From the NCBI RefSeq assembly GCF_000829415.1, contig NZ_AP014637.1, forward strand, positions 5,597,001-5,661,000: a DNA stretch of 64,000 nucleotides. Reading direction: 5' to 3'. Positions 53,902-63,191 of the stretch are shown here, one piece after another. Position numbers and translations under genes: made by a program. The notes beneath the pieces are model-generated. The model searched no databases. It was not told where the DNA came from and saw only the letters and a program-made list of their open reading frames with translations. How positions within the stretch are numbered: position 1 is the stretch's first letter; each line of letters opens with the position of its first letter. The DNA is from Pseudomonas sp. StFLB209 (GTDB lineage Bacteria > Pseudomonadota > Gammaproteobacteria > Pseudomonadales > Pseudomonadaceae).

Positions 53902-54765
53902 ATGCCCGCAGAAAACGTTGTATCCATCACTCCACCGCTCAGCGTAAAGCCGCTGGAACCCACTGTCGGGGCCGAGATCAGCGGTATTGATTTGAGTCGC
54001 CCGCTGAGTGCTCAGCAACGTGACGAGGTCCACGCGCTGATCCTCAAGCACAAGGTGCTGTTCTTCCGCGACCAGCACATCAACAGCGAACAGCAGATCG
54101 CCTTTGCCCGGCAGTTCGGTGAACTGTACGAGCACCCGACCACCAAGAAGCAGGACCACAGCAAGCCCCAGGCCCATCTGATCCTCGCCAGGGAGGCTCG
54201 CGAAGCCTACGGCAATGCGCCCAAGGGCCGGTGGCACACCGACACCAGCTGGATGCTCAAGCCGACCTGGGGCGCGGTGTTGCGCGCGGTGGCGTTGCCC
54301 GAGCTGGGCGGCGATACGGTATGGGCCGATGCCGGCCTGGTGTATCGCGGGCTATCTGATGAACTCAAAGCGCGCATCGACAACCTGTACGTGACGCATA
54401 ACTTCAAGTCGTCGCTGGACAAGGTCGGCTATGCCTATCCGATCCTCGCTCACCCGCTGGTGCGCACCCATCCTGAAACAGGCGAAGACGCGATCTTCAT
54501 CAACTTCTCGATGTCGCCGCAGTTTATCGGCTGGTCGGTAGAAGACAGCAAAGCGCTGGTCGCCGAACTGCTCAAGGAATTCAGCAACCCCGAATACCAG
54601 GTGCGCTTCAAGTGGACTCCCGGCACCGTGGTGTTCTGGGACAACCGCGCCCTGCTGCACTACCCGGTCTACAACTACGGCGAATTCGAGCGGGTGATGG
54701 AACGGGTGCTGATTGCCGATAACGATATCCCGCACCGGGTGCGCAAGCCTGAGGCGGCGCAATGA
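53902..54765 (+). CDS. TauD/TfdA-family 2-oxoglutarate-dependent dioxygenase
   Basis: The 287-residue protein has the Fe(II) triad His112, Asp114 (WHTDTSW) and His253 (ALLHYPVY), and an Arg near 264-268 to hold 2-oxoglutarate. TauD-type enzymes hydroxylate the carbon next to a sulfonate or sulfate-ester group so that sulfite or sulfate is released. Only three internal Met and no Cys are present. The next gene overlaps its stop codon (ATGA), so desulfurisation steps are co-translated. The substrate could be a sulfonate or an alkyl sulfate. Confidence 0.92.
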   Translation: MPAENVVSITPPLSVKPLEPTVGAEISGIDLSRPLSAQQRDEVHALILKHKVLFFRDQHINSEQQIAFARQFGELYEHPTTKKQDHSKPQAHLILAREAREAYGNAPKGRWHTDTSWMLKPTWGAVLRAVALPELGGDTVWADAGLVYRGLSDELKARIDNLYVTHNFKSSLDKVGYAYPILAHPLVRTHPETGEDAIFINFSMSPQFIGWSVEDSKALVAELLKEFSNPEYQVRFKWTPGTVVFWDNRALLHYPVYNYGEFERVMERVLIADNDIPHRVRKPEAAQ

Positions 54766-56117
54766 CCCAGCCACCGGTAAATCGCCAATTGCACCTGGCG
54801 CTGTTCGTCAGCCACGCTGGCACGCATCTGGCGGGCTGGCGTTTGCCGGAGGCAGAAACCGGCAATGCGCTGGACATCCGCTGGTATCAGCAGCTTGCGC
54901 AAAAGGCCGAGGCGGCCAGGCTGGATATGCTGTTTGTCGCCGACAAACTGGCGCTGGACGATATTCATGGCGGCTCGTTCGACGCCGCCGTGAGCTGGCG
55001 ACCGAATGGCTCACCGGAACCGCTGGCGCTGCTTTCGGCACTGAGCGTGCTGACCTCGCACATTGGCCTGGGCGCGACCATTTCCACCAGCTACCACCAG
55101 CCGTACCACGCGGCCCGCCAGTTCGCCACCCTGGACCACTTCAGCGGCGGCCGCGCGGCATGGAACGCGGTGACCTCGGTCAACGACGGTGAGGCGCGCA
55201 ACTTCGGCTTCGACCAGCACCTGGGCCATGCCGAGCGTTATGCCAAGGCGGCCGAGTTTCTCGATGTGGTGCGCGGGCTGTGGGACAGCTGGCAAGACGA
55301 GGCGATTGTTGCGGACAAGGCCAGCGGTCGTTATGCCGACGCCAGCAAGCTGCACTACCTGAACCACGACGGTGAGCACTTCAAAGTGCGCGGGCCGTTG
55401 AACCTGCCGCGCCCGCCGCAGGGCCACCCGGTGCTGATCCAGGCTGGCGTATCGGCTGCGTTCCAGTCGCTGGCCGCGCAAAACGCCGAGGTGGTGTTCC
55501 CGGTGCAATCGACGCTGGAAAAGGCCCAGGCGTTCTACCGTATCTTCAAGCAACAGGTGGTGGATGCCGGACGCCAGCCAGACGATGTGAAGGTGCTGCC
55601 GGGCCTGTACCCGATCATTGCCGACACCGACCAGCAGGCCCATGAACTGGCCGCACGACTGGACGAATCAATCCTGCCCATCGCCGGCCTGGCGTTCATG
55701 TCGGCAAGCATGAACTACGACCTCGCCCGGCACGACCCGACCGCGCCGGTGCCCGACATCCGCGAGCAGATTCGCGGCAGCAAGGGCCGCTTCGACGTGG
55801 TGATCGGCAATGCCATCGAAGCCGGCTGGACGCTCGAACAACTGGGCCGCTGGTATGCCTCCAGCCTGGCCTTCGCCAAATTCATCGGCTCGCCGCAAAC
55901 AGTGGCCGACCAGATGCAGCAGTGGCTGGAACAGAACGCTGCCGACGGCTTCGTGATCATGGCCCCGTACATGCCCGGCGGTGCCGAGCGTTTTCTTGAA
56001 CAGGTGGTGCCCGAGCTGCAACGCCGCGGGTTATTTCGTACCGAGTATCAAGGCACGACGTTACGAGAACACCTTGGCTTACGAAAACCACAACGGCTGA
56101 ATAGAGCCAGCCAATAA
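54762..56117 (+). CDS. FMNH2-dependent monooxygenase (NtaA/SnaA/DszA family)
   Basis: The 451-residue flavin-dependent monooxygenase has family landmarks DIRWYQQLAQKAEAARLDMLFVADKL, ARQFATLDHFSGGRAAWNAVTS, LGHAERYAKAAEFLDVVRGLWDSW and GPLNLPRPPQGHPVLIQAGVS. Enzymes of this group use reduced FMN from a partner reductase and include DszA, which attacks a sulfone. It overlaps the dioxygenase gene by four bases. It has no Cys. The context points to organosulfur oxidation. Confidence 0.92.
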   Translation: MTQPPVNRQLHLALFVSHAGTHLAGWRLPEAETGNALDIRWYQQLAQKAEAARLDMLFVADKLALDDIHGGSFDAAVSWRPNGSPEPLALLSALSVLTSHIGLGATISTSYHQPYHAARQFATLDHFSGGRAAWNAVTSVNDGEARNFGFDQHLGHAERYAKAAEFLDVVRGLWDSWQDEAIVADKASGRYADASKLHYLNHDGEHFKVRGPLNLPRPPQGHPVLIQAGVSAAFQSLAAQNAEVVFPVQSTLEKAQAFYRIFKQQVVDAGRQPDDVKVLPGLYPIIADTDQQAHELAARLDESILPIAGLAFMSASMNYDLARHDPTAPVPDIREQIRGSKGRFDVVIGNAIEAGWTLEQLGRWYASSLAFAKFIGSPQTVADQMQQWLEQNAADGFVIMAPYMPGGAERFLEQVVPELQRRGLFRTEYQGTTLREHLGLRKPQRLNRASQ

Positions 56118-56309
56118 ATAACCATTGAAAATAATATAACGATATTTTTATACGTTCTTTGCATATAAAAACCACCCCTCCTAGTATCGCCCTATTGCCC
56201 TGACGTGCATCACGACGCCGCTCCATGCAGAGCGGCGCCCACGGCGCCTCTGAAAACGCAGACAGTTTTGCGAGGCCCCATCCACCGGATCAACAGGAGT
56301 TTACCCACC

Positions 56310-57413
56310 ATGAGTCTCGAATTTATCGGCCTGATCGGCCCTCAGGAAGGCAGCGAATCACAGGCACCGCGTGGTCCGGTGGTGGACGTGGCGTTCGTCA
56401 AGGCATTGGCCCAGGCCCAGGAATACGGCGGTTTCGACAAAGCCTTGCTGGCGGTCAGCACCAGCTCTGCCGACTCGATGATTCTCGCCAGTTATGCGGC
56501 GGCCGTGACCGACAAGCTTGGCCTGCTGGTCGCCCACCGGCCGGGCTTTCAGGCACCGACCTTCGCAGCCCGGCAGTTTGCGACCCTGGATCACCTGAGC
56601 AATGGCCGCGCCTCGATCAACGTGATCACTGGTGGCGACAGCGGCGACCTGCAACGCGACGGCGACTTCCTCGACAAGGACGCCCGCTATGCTCGCACCG
56701 ACGAATACCTGGAGGTGGTGCGCAAGACCTGGACCGGCACCCAACCGTTCGATCATCAGGGCGAACACTACCGCGTCGAAGACAACCTGACCCTGGTCAA
56801 GCCGCTGCAAAAGCCCCACCTGCCGATCTACTTCTCGGGCGCCTCCGATGCCGCCGTGGAAGTCGCCGCCAAGCACGCCGACGTGTACATGATGTGGGGC
56901 GAGCCGCTGGAGCAGGTGCGCGAGCGCATTGCCAAAGTGCGCAAGGCCGCCGCCAAATATGGCCGCGAGCAACACATTCGTTTCAGCCTGTCGCTGCGGC
57001 CGATTCTGGGCGGCACCGAAGCCGAAGCCTGGGCCCGCGCCGAGCGCATTCTGGAAGACGCCCGGCATCTGCATCACCTGCGCCAGGGCAAGCGCCGCGA
57101 CAAGGTCGGCATCAACAATATCGGCTCGGCGCGGCTGGTCGAACTGGCCAGCCAGCGCAAGGTGCACGACAAACGCCTGTGGACCGAAATCGCCGCGCTG
57201 ACCGGCGCGGCCGGCAACTCCACCTCGCTGGTCGGCACCGCCGATCAGGTTGCCGAGGCGGCGCTGGATTACTACAACGCCGGTATCACTACTTTTCTGT
57301 TCCGCGGCTTCGAGCAACTGCGCGATGCCGCCGAGTATGGCCAGGACCTGCTGCCCCGCATCCGCGCACGGGTCACCCAACAAGGTTCGGCGAAGACCGC
57401 CCACGCCGGCTGA
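56310..57413 (+). CDS. SsuD-like alkanesulfonate-type flavin monooxygenase
   Basis: The 367-residue protein matches the SsuD/SfnG branch of bacterial luciferase-like enzymes: DKLGLLVAHRPGFQAPTFAARQFATLDHLSNGRASINVITGGD, the ARYARTDEYLEVVRKTW segment, and FSGASDAAVEVAAKHADVYMMWGEP. It would use FMNH2 and oxygen to cleave the C-S bond of a sulfonate. The ATG at 56310 has CAGGAG upstream. An AT-rich region at 56108-56190 suggests it starts its own transcript. Three internal Met and no Cys are seen. Confidence 0.92.
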   Translation: MSLEFIGLIGPQEGSESQAPRGPVVDVAFVKALAQAQEYGGFDKALLAVSTSSADSMILASYAAAVTDKLGLLVAHRPGFQAPTFAARQFATLDHLSNGRASINVITGGDSGDLQRDGDFLDKDARYARTDEYLEVVRKTWTGTQPFDHQGEHYRVEDNLTLVKPLQKPHLPIYFSGASDAAVEVAAKHADVYMMWGEPLEQVRERIAKVRKAAAKYGREQHIRFSLSLRPILGGTEAEAWARAERILEDARHLHHLRQGKRRDKVGINNIGSARLVELASQRKVHDKRLWTEIAALTGAAGNSTSLVGTADQVAEAALDYYNAGITTFLFRGFEQLRDAAEYGQDLLPRIRARVTQQGSAKTAHAG

Positions 57414-57446
57414 TTGATCTCCTCTGGCAGTGCTGCGCACTGCAAT

Positions 57447-57497
57447 CGCCGACAGAGCCGCCTCCCACTGGCTATGTGGGAGGCGGCTCTGCCGGCG
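57447..57497. repeat. Long perfect REP hairpin between two monooxygenase genes
   Basis: CAGAGCCGCCTCCCAC (57453-57468) and its exact complement (57476-57491) form a 16-bp perfect stem with the loop tggctat, extended by CGCCG/CGGCG after one mismatch. No T-run follows, so it is more likely an RNA-stability element than a terminator. Confidence 0.8.
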
Positions 57498-57532
57498 ACA
57501 AGGCCAGTAAACCGATATAAAGGACTCTGATC

Positions 57533-58879
57533 ATGTCTCAACGTCAACTGCATCTGGGCGCCATCCTCACCGGCGTCGGCACCAGCCAGCATGAATGGCT
57601 GCACCCGGAAATCCCTGGCGACGCCAGCATCGATATCGACTGGTACAAACAGCAGGCCCGTGCGGCCGAAGCGGCGAAGTTCGACTTTGTGTTCATCGTC
57701 GACAGCCCGTATATCACCCCCGACTCCGCACCGCATTTTCTCAACCGCCTGGAACCGCTGACCCTGCTCTCGGCGCTGGCCGGCGCCACCGACAAGATTG
57801 GCCTGGTGGCGACCCTGACCACCTCTTACACAGAACCCTTCAACGTGGCGCGCCAGTTCGGTTCGCTGGACCAGATCAGCCGCGGCCGGGCCGGCTGGAA
57901 CGTGGTGACCACAGGTCTTGAAGGCGCTGCCGGCAACTTCGGTCGTGAGCAGCACATCGACCACGGCGAGCGTTACCGCCGGGCCCACGAACATGTGGCG
58001 GTGGTGCAAGGACTGTGGGACTCCTATGAGGACGATGCCTTCCCGCGTGACAAAGCCGCCAAGCGCTTCATCGACCCGGACAAACAGCATCGCCTCGACC
58101 ATCAGGGTGAGTTCTTCTCGGTCACCGGGCCGCTGAACATCTCCCGCTCGCCGCAGGGCCAGCCGGTGATTTTCCAGGCTGGGGTGTCGGAGTCCGGGCG
58201 CGGCCTGGCGGCTTCGATTGCCGAGGGCATCTTTGCCGGCGTCGATAACTTCGAAGATGCTCAGGAGTACTACGCCGACATCAAGCGTCGTGCCGCTGCG
58301 GCAGGGCGTAATCCTGAGCAGGTGCTGCTGTTTCCCGGCATCGACCCGATCATTGCTGATACTGACGAACAGGCCCAGGCCATCGAGCGGGCGCGCAAGG
58401 GTGAGCTGGACCTGAACAAGGCGCTGATTCAGTTGGGCCGGCCATTCAACTATCACGACTTCAGCCAGTATGACCTCGACGGGCCGTTCCCGGATCTGGG
58501 TGAGCTGGGCAGCAACGGTTATCGCGGCCATGCCGAGCGCATCAAGCGCGTGGCCCGCGAGCAGAACCTCAGCGTGCGCCAGGCGGCGCTGCGTTTCGGC
58601 CAGCCCTATTCCAGTTTTGTCGGTTCACCGCTGACTGTCGCCAACGAGATCGAACGCTGGTTCCGCGAAGGCGCAGTCGACGGCTTCAACATTCATGTCG
58701 GCGCACCGAGCGACTTCGCCCGCTTCACCAACGAGGTATTGCCAATCCTGCGCGAGCGCGGGCTGTTTCGCGACGACTACCGGCACAGCACCCTGCGTGG
58801 CCATCTGGGCCTGACGGTGCCACAGAACCGGCATGCCCTGGCCGCTCAGGCCGAACACACCATTGGAGAACCGGCATGA
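57533..58879 (+). CDS. FMNH2-dependent monooxygenase (NtaA/SnaA/DszA family), no internal Met or Cys
   Basis: The 448-residue protein is a second member of the DszA/NtaA group: DIDWYKQQARAAEAAKFDFVFIVDS, VARQFGSLDQISRGRAGWNVVTT, HGERYRRAHEHVAVVQGLWDSYEDD and GPLNISRSPQGQPVIFQAGVSESG. The only sulfur amino acid in the entire protein is the initiator Met. AAGGA lies upstream. Its stop overlaps the start of the reductase-like gene that follows (ATGA). It should oxidise a sulfur compound with FMNH2. Confidence 0.92.
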   Translation: MSQRQLHLGAILTGVGTSQHEWLHPEIPGDASIDIDWYKQQARAAEAAKFDFVFIVDSPYITPDSAPHFLNRLEPLTLLSALAGATDKIGLVATLTTSYTEPFNVARQFGSLDQISRGRAGWNVVTTGLEGAAGNFGREQHIDHGERYRRAHEHVAVVQGLWDSYEDDAFPRDKAAKRFIDPDKQHRLDHQGEFFSVTGPLNISRSPQGQPVIFQAGVSESGRGLAASIAEGIFAGVDNFEDAQEYYADIKRRAAAAGRNPEQVLLFPGIDPIIADTDEQAQAIERARKGELDLNKALIQLGRPFNYHDFSQYDLDGPFPDLGELGSNGYRGHAERIKRVAREQNLSVRQAALRFGQPYSSFVGSPLTVANEIERWFREGAVDGFNIHVGAPSDFARFTNEVLPILRERGLFRDDYRHSTLRGHLGLTVPQNRHALAAQAEHTIGEPA

Positions 58880-59697
58880 GTACTGTGCAAAGCCTGTGGC
58901 AACAACGCTATCGCCAGGCCGATGACTACGCCCCGGCGTTAGCCAACCCGGTGATCGAAGCCCTGCTCGGCCATCGCAGCGTGCGGCAGTATCTGGATAC
59001 ACCGTTGCCCGAGGGCACCCTGGAAACCTTGCTGGCCGCTGCGCAATCAGCGTCAAGTTCGTCCAACCTGCAGGCCTGGAGTCTGCTGGCGGTGCAAGAC
59101 CCGGCGCGCAAGGCGCGTCTGGCAACGCTGGCCAATGATCAGCAGCACATTCGTCAGGCGCCGCTGTTTCTGGTCTGGCTGGCCGACTTCTCACGCGCCC
59201 AGCGGATTGCTGACGTGCAGGGTCTGGAGCTGGAAGTACCGGCCTTGCTCGACAGCCTGCTGGTCGGCAGCCTGGATGCGGCCCTGGCTGCGCAGAACGC
59301 GGTGGTCGCAGCCGAATCGCTGGGCCTGGGCACGGTGTACATCGGTGCGCTGCGCAATAACCTGCAGGCGGTGATCGATGAGTTGCAACTGCCGCCGCTG
59401 GTGTTTCCGGTGTTCGGTCTGGTGGTCGGGCATCCCGACCCGGCACGCCCGGCAGCGATCAAGCCACGCCTGCCGCAACCTGTGGTGCTGCACCGCGAGA
59501 CCTATACCATTGCCGACGATGAGCAGCAACGCATCAGCGGCTACGAAGCGCTGGCCGGCGCGTTTGCCCGCGAGCAGGGACAGACCACGCCGTCCTGGAG
59601 CGAGCAGGTGCTCAATCGCCTGAAAAGCATTGAGGCGCTGCATGGCCGCGAGCGTATCGCCGAGACTTTACGCGGCCAGAAGCTGGCCCTTCGTTGA
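58876..59697 (+). CDS. Nitroreductase-family NAD(P)H:flavin oxidoreductase, no internal Met or Cys
   Basis: The 273-residue flavoprotein resembles NfrA/FRP-type reductases: HRSVRQYLDTPLPEGTLETLLAAAQSASSSSNLQAWSLLAV at the FMN site and GLGTVYIGALRNN later. It could supply reduced flavin to the monooxygenase whose stop it overlaps. It contains no Cys and no Met other than the start, in line with production under sulfur starvation. Confidence 0.9.
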   Translation: MSTVQSLWQQRYRQADDYAPALANPVIEALLGHRSVRQYLDTPLPEGTLETLLAAAQSASSSSNLQAWSLLAVQDPARKARLATLANDQQHIRQAPLFLVWLADFSRAQRIADVQGLELEVPALLDSLLVGSLDAALAAQNAVVAAESLGLGTVYIGALRNNLQAVIDELQLPPLVFPVFGLVVGHPDPARPAAIKPRLPQPVVLHRETYTIADDEQQRISGYEALAGAFAREQGQTTPSWSEQVLNRLKSIEALHGRERIAETLRGQKLALR

Positions 59698-59714
59698 TTA
59701 CTGGTGAGTGAGTC

Positions 59715-60224
59715 ATGACTGTACTTGTTGTCGAAAAACCCATCGCGCCCAGTGTCGACGCTGCCAGTTTCAAGCTGGCGATGCGTAACACCGCAGCGTC
59801 AGTGAATGTCATCACCTGCGGCAGTGACGAGGGGGATTTCGGGCTGACGGCCACCGCGTTCAGTTCGGTCACGGCCGACCCGCCAACGGTGCTGATTGCG
59901 GTCAATAGCGGCGCCAGCATTTATCCGCATCTACTCAAGCAGCGACGCTTTGCGGTGAATGTGTTGAGCGCCGATGCGCTGCAGGTGTCCAACGATTTTG
60001 CCGGTGGTCTGCCGCCTGAGGAGCGTTTTGCCCGACATGCGTGGACGCGCCTGAGCAGTGGCAACCCGGCGTTGGCGGCAAGCAGTGCCGGGTTTGATTG
60101 TGTGGTGACCGAGCTGAGTCAGGTGGGCTCGCATCTGGTGGTGCTCGGCCGGGTCGAGCATTGCTGGTACTCGGACCAGCAACCACTGCTCTATTCCAAT
60201 GGCCGTTACGGGCGGTTTGTGTAG
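59715..60224 (+). CDS. Flavin reductase domain protein (FMN reductase component)
   Basis: The 169-residue protein is a short flavin-reductase-like domain protein: FKLAMRNTAASVNVITCG, DFGLTATAFSSVTADPPTVLIAVNSGAS and RRFAVNVLSADALQVSNDFAGG. It would reduce FMN with NAD(P)H for the monooxygenases upstream. Unlike its neighbours it contains three Cys and one internal Met in only 169 residues, so it does not share their sulfur-sparing composition. It lies 17 bp after the nitroreductase-type gene and ends the operon. Confidence 0.9.
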   Translation: MTVLVVEKPIAPSVDAASFKLAMRNTAASVNVITCGSDEGDFGLTATAFSSVTADPPTVLIAVNSGASIYPHLLKQRRFAVNVLSADALQVSNDFAGGLPPEERFARHAWTRLSSGNPALAASSAGFDCVVTELSQVGSHLVVLGRVEHCWYSDQQPLLYSNGRYGRFV

Positions 60225-60407
60225 GCGCGAGCCTGGTCACGGACGGGCCGGCAGCATCAACACTTGCAGACCCGACCTAGATCAGCTGGGCGTCGGCTCG
60301 GCCGACGAATCCTGACACCACCCAGACAGCGGCATTTACCGCCGCTTCGCCAGCGAAGCTGCCTGCCACCAAGATCGGTGCTGTGCGCTTGAACCAACAA
60401 GGCGGCT

Positions 60408-60794
60408 TCAGCCGGACAAATACTCGGACACCTCGATCAGGTTCAGGTCCGGATCACGCACATACACCGAACGGATCGGGCCGGTGGCGCCAGTGCGTTG
60501 CACCGGGCCTTCGATGATGGGCCAGTTGTGCTGTTGCAGGTGCTTGATGAACTGCTCCAGCGGCACGGCGCTGATAAAGCACAGATCCAGCGCTCCTGAT
60601 ACTGGCAGATGGGCCTTGGGCTCGAATTCGCCGCCCTTCACATGCAGGTTGATTTTCTGATTGCCGAACCGAAAGGCTTTGCGACCCGCGCCGAAGACCT
60701 CCAGCTGCATCCCCATCACCCTCACATAGAAGTCTTCGCACGCGTGCGGGTCAGTGGTGGTCAGCACCAGATGGTCGAGCTGATCGATCAGCAT
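60408..60794 (-). CDS. VOC-family (glyoxalase/dioxygenase-like) protein
   Basis: The 128-residue protein has the paired beta-alpha-beta-beta-beta modules of the vicinal oxygen chelate fold. Candidate metal ligands are His8 (IDQLDHLVLT), His51 (INLHVKGG) and Glu near the C-terminus (LNLIEVSEYL). Small VOC proteins of this type include glyoxalase-like enzymes and resistance proteins. It lies three bases after the LysR gene on the same strand. Confidence 0.88.
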   Translation of the reverse strand: MLIDQLDHLVLTTTDPHACEDFYVRVMGMQLEVFGAGRKAFRFGNQKINLHVKGGEFEPKAHLPVSGALDLCFISAVPLEQFIKHLQQHNWPIIEGPVQRTGATGPIRSVYVRDPDLNLIEVSEYLSG

Positions 60795-60797
60795 GGG

Positions 60798-61697
60798 TCA
60801 CTCCTTGGGGGTTGCGTTGAGGTTGTCGCTGCGCGCTTGCAGCAGCTCTATGAAGCTGGACAGGCTGCGCGATACCGTGCCTTTGCGCCATACCAGCCAG
60901 GTGTTGAGGTGACGAAACTGTTCGTTCAACGGCCAGACGCTGACCATCGCGCTGCCGGGCATGCTTTCGAGCATGCTGCGCGGCATCAGGGCCAGGCCGG
61001 CGCCGGCGCTGACGCAGGCGAGCTTGCCGTGGTAGGACTCCATTTCGAAGATTTTGCCCGGCACCGCCGAGTCATGGGCGAACCAGCTTTCGAAGTGGTG
61101 GCGGTAAGAGCAGTTGGAGCGAAAAGCGTAGATCTGCTCGCCGTTCACATCGCGGCCGCCATGGATCGGTGCGTGGTTGAGCGGCGCGATGACGACCATT
61201 TCTTCCTGAAACACCGGGATGCCTTCCAGCGCCGGGTGCAGGACCGGGCCATCGACAAAGGCCGCCGCCAGGTTACCGGCCAGCACGCCGTCGATCATGG
61301 TCCCGGAAGAGCCGGTGGACAATGCCAGTTCAACCTTGGGAAAAGCCTGGTTGTAGGCTGCCAGCAACGCCGGAATGCGCACCGCAGCGGTACTCTCCAG
61401 AGAGCCCAGCGCCAGCGGGCCGCGGGGTTCTTCACCGGCGACGGTCATCCGCGCCTCTTCGACCAGGTCCAGAATGCGCCCGGCGTAATCGAGCAGGTTC
61501 CAGCCGGCCGGTGACAGGCGCAGGCGTTGTTTCTCACGGATGAACAACTCAACGCCAAGATCTTCTTCGAGCTGCTTGATACGTGTGGTGAGGTTCGAGG
61601 GCACCCGGTGAATATGCTGCGCCGCAGCGCTGATGCTGCCGTGCTCGGCAACCGCCTTGAAGATTTCCAGCTGGACAAGATCCACAGCATTCTCCAA
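60798..61697 (-). CDS. ptrR: PtrR-like LysR-family regulator
   Basis: The 299-residue regulator begins [48 protein letters not shown], a start characteristic of PtrR (YneJ), the putrescine-utilisation LysR regulator of enterobacteria. It is divergent from a succinate-semialdehyde dehydrogenase of the YneI/Sad type, the same pairing as in E. coli, which strengthens the assignment. It is expected to control that gene in response to polyamine or GABA breakdown. Confidence 0.85.
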   Translation of the reverse strand: MENAVDLVQLEIFKAVAEHGSISAAAQHIHRVPSNLTTRIKQLEEDLGVELFIREKQRLRLSPAGWNLLDYAGRILDLVEEARMTVAGEEPRGPLALGSLESTAAVRIPALLAAYNQAFPKVELALSTGSSGTMIDGVLAGNLAAAFVDGPVLHPALEGIPVFQEEMVVIAPLNHAPIHGGRDVNGEQIYAFRSNCSYRHHFESWFAHDSAVPGKIFEMESYHGKLACVSAGAGLALMPRSMLESMPGSAMVSVWPLNEQFRHLNTWLVWRKGTVSRSLSSFIELLQARSDNLNATPKE

Positions 61698-61788
61698 ACG
61701 TGAATGGGTTCGTCATTATTATTCAGTTTTCAGGATCATAGCAGGGCATTAGTCTGGCATCACTTTCCAATAAGACCGGAGCCTGAAA

Positions 61789-63180
61789 ATGACCAGCGTT
61801 TCCCATACGACCCACGCCATCTCGATCAACCCGAACGACGGTGAACAGATCGGCGCCTATCCCTATGAAACCGAAGCGGCACTGGAAGCCGCACTGTCGC
61901 GGGCTGCGGCAGGTTTTAGCGTATGGAAACGCAAGTCGCTCGCCGAGCGCGTCGAGCTCGTCACCGTGCTGGCCAGTGTGCTGCGCGAACAGGCCATCGA
62001 CATGGCCCGCATGGCCACCCAGGAAATGGGCAAGCCGGCCACCCAGGCGCGTGGCGAAATCGAAAAATGCGCGCAGTTGTGCGAATGGTACGCCGAGAAT
62101 GGCCCGGCCATGCTCGCCCCGGAACCGACCCAAGTGCCGGGCGGCAAGGCGCGTATCGAGTACCGCCCGCTGGGTCCGGTGCTGGCGGTGATGCCATGGA
62201 ACTTCCCGTACTGGCAGGTGCTGCGCGGCGCGGTGCCAACCTTGCTGGCCGGCAATACCTACGTGCTCAAGCACGCGCCGAACATCATGGGTTGTGCCTA
62301 TCTGCTGCGCGATGCGTTGCAGCAGGCCGGTTTCCCGGACGGCGTATTCGAGGTGATCAACGTCACCCCGGACGGCGTATCGAAAGCCATCGCCGATGAC
62401 CGCATTGCCGCCGTGACCCTGACCGGCAGTGTGCGCGCCGGTATTGCCATCGGCTCGCAGGCCGGTGCCGCCCTGAAAAAATGCGTGCTGGAACTGGGCG
62501 GTTCCGACCCGTTCATCGTGCTCAACGATGCCAACCTGGATGAAGCAGTAAAAGCGGCCGTGATCGGCCGCTACCAGAACACCGGCCAGGTCTGCGCAGC
62601 GGCCAAGCGGCTGATCGTCGAGCAGGGCGTGGTCGAGGAATTTACCCGGCGGTTTGTCGAGCAGACTCGCCAGCTGGTCGTCGGTGATCCATCACAAAAC
62701 GCTACCTATATCGGCCCGATGGCGCGCTTCGACCTGCGCGACGAACTGGACGGCCAGGTGCAGGCGACCCTGAGCGAAGGCGCGACCCTGCTGCTTGGTG
62801 GCAGTAAAGCCGAAGGCGCGGGTAACTTCTATCTACCGACCGTGCTGGGCGATGTCACCGACCGGATGACTTCGTTCCGCCAGGAGCTGTTCGGCCCCGT
62901 TGCCTCGATCATTACCGCCCGGGATGCACAGCATGCCCTGGAGCTGGCCAACGACAGCGAGTTTGGCCTGACGGCAACGATTTACACCCAGGATGTGGCG
63001 CGGGCTGAACAACTGACCGAACAGCTGGAAACCGGTGGGGTGTTTATCAACGGCTACAGCGCTTCCGACCCACGGGTAACGTTTGGTGGGGTCAAGAAAA
63101 GCGGCTTTGGTCGCGAGCTGTCACACTTTGGCGTGCGTGAATTCTGCAATGCGCAGACGGTGTGGCTGGATCGTAATTGA
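61789..63180 (+). CDS. sad: NAD-dependent succinate-semialdehyde dehydrogenase (YneI/Sad type)
   Basis: The 463-residue aldehyde dehydrogenase has Asn138 (MPWNFP), Glu235 (LELGGSD) and the catalytic Cys269 (NTGQVCAAAKR). Its N-terminus (THAISINPNDGEQ) and many segments match the E. coli Sad protein as I remember it (HAPNIMGCA, LTGSVRAG, GYSASDPRVTFGGVKKSGFGRELSHFG). It oxidises succinate semialdehyde to succinate in GABA/putrescine degradation. The divergent PtrR-like gene is the likely regulator. An IS200/IS605-type element is inserted about a dozen bases after its stop. Confidence 0.94.
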   Translation: MTSVSHTTHAISINPNDGEQIGAYPYETEAALEAALSRAAAGFSVWKRKSLAERVELVTVLASVLREQAIDMARMATQEMGKPATQARGEIEKCAQLCEWYAENGPAMLAPEPTQVPGGKARIEYRPLGPVLAVMPWNFPYWQVLRGAVPTLLAGNTYVLKHAPNIMGCAYLLRDALQQAGFPDGVFEVINVTPDGVSKAIADDRIAAVTLTGSVRAGIAIGSQAGAALKKCVLELGGSDPFIVLNDANLDEAVKAAVIGRYQNTGQVCAAAKRLIVEQGVVEEFTRRFVEQTRQLVVGDPSQNATYIGPMARFDLRDELDGQVQATLSEGATLLLGGSKAEGAGNFYLPTVLGDVTDRMTSFRQELFGPVASIITARDAQHALELANDSEFGLTATIYTQDVARAEQLTEQLETGGVFINGYSASDPRVTFGGVKKSGFGRELSHFGVREFCNAQTVWLDRN

Positions 63181-63191
63181 TCGGCAGGCAA

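Noticed and set aside
56118..56309. Third copy of the shared sulfur leader upstream of the SsuD-like gene
   Set aside because: The region is AT-rich and contains ataaccatt as in the 50042 leader, but the three conserved blocks are not present in order.
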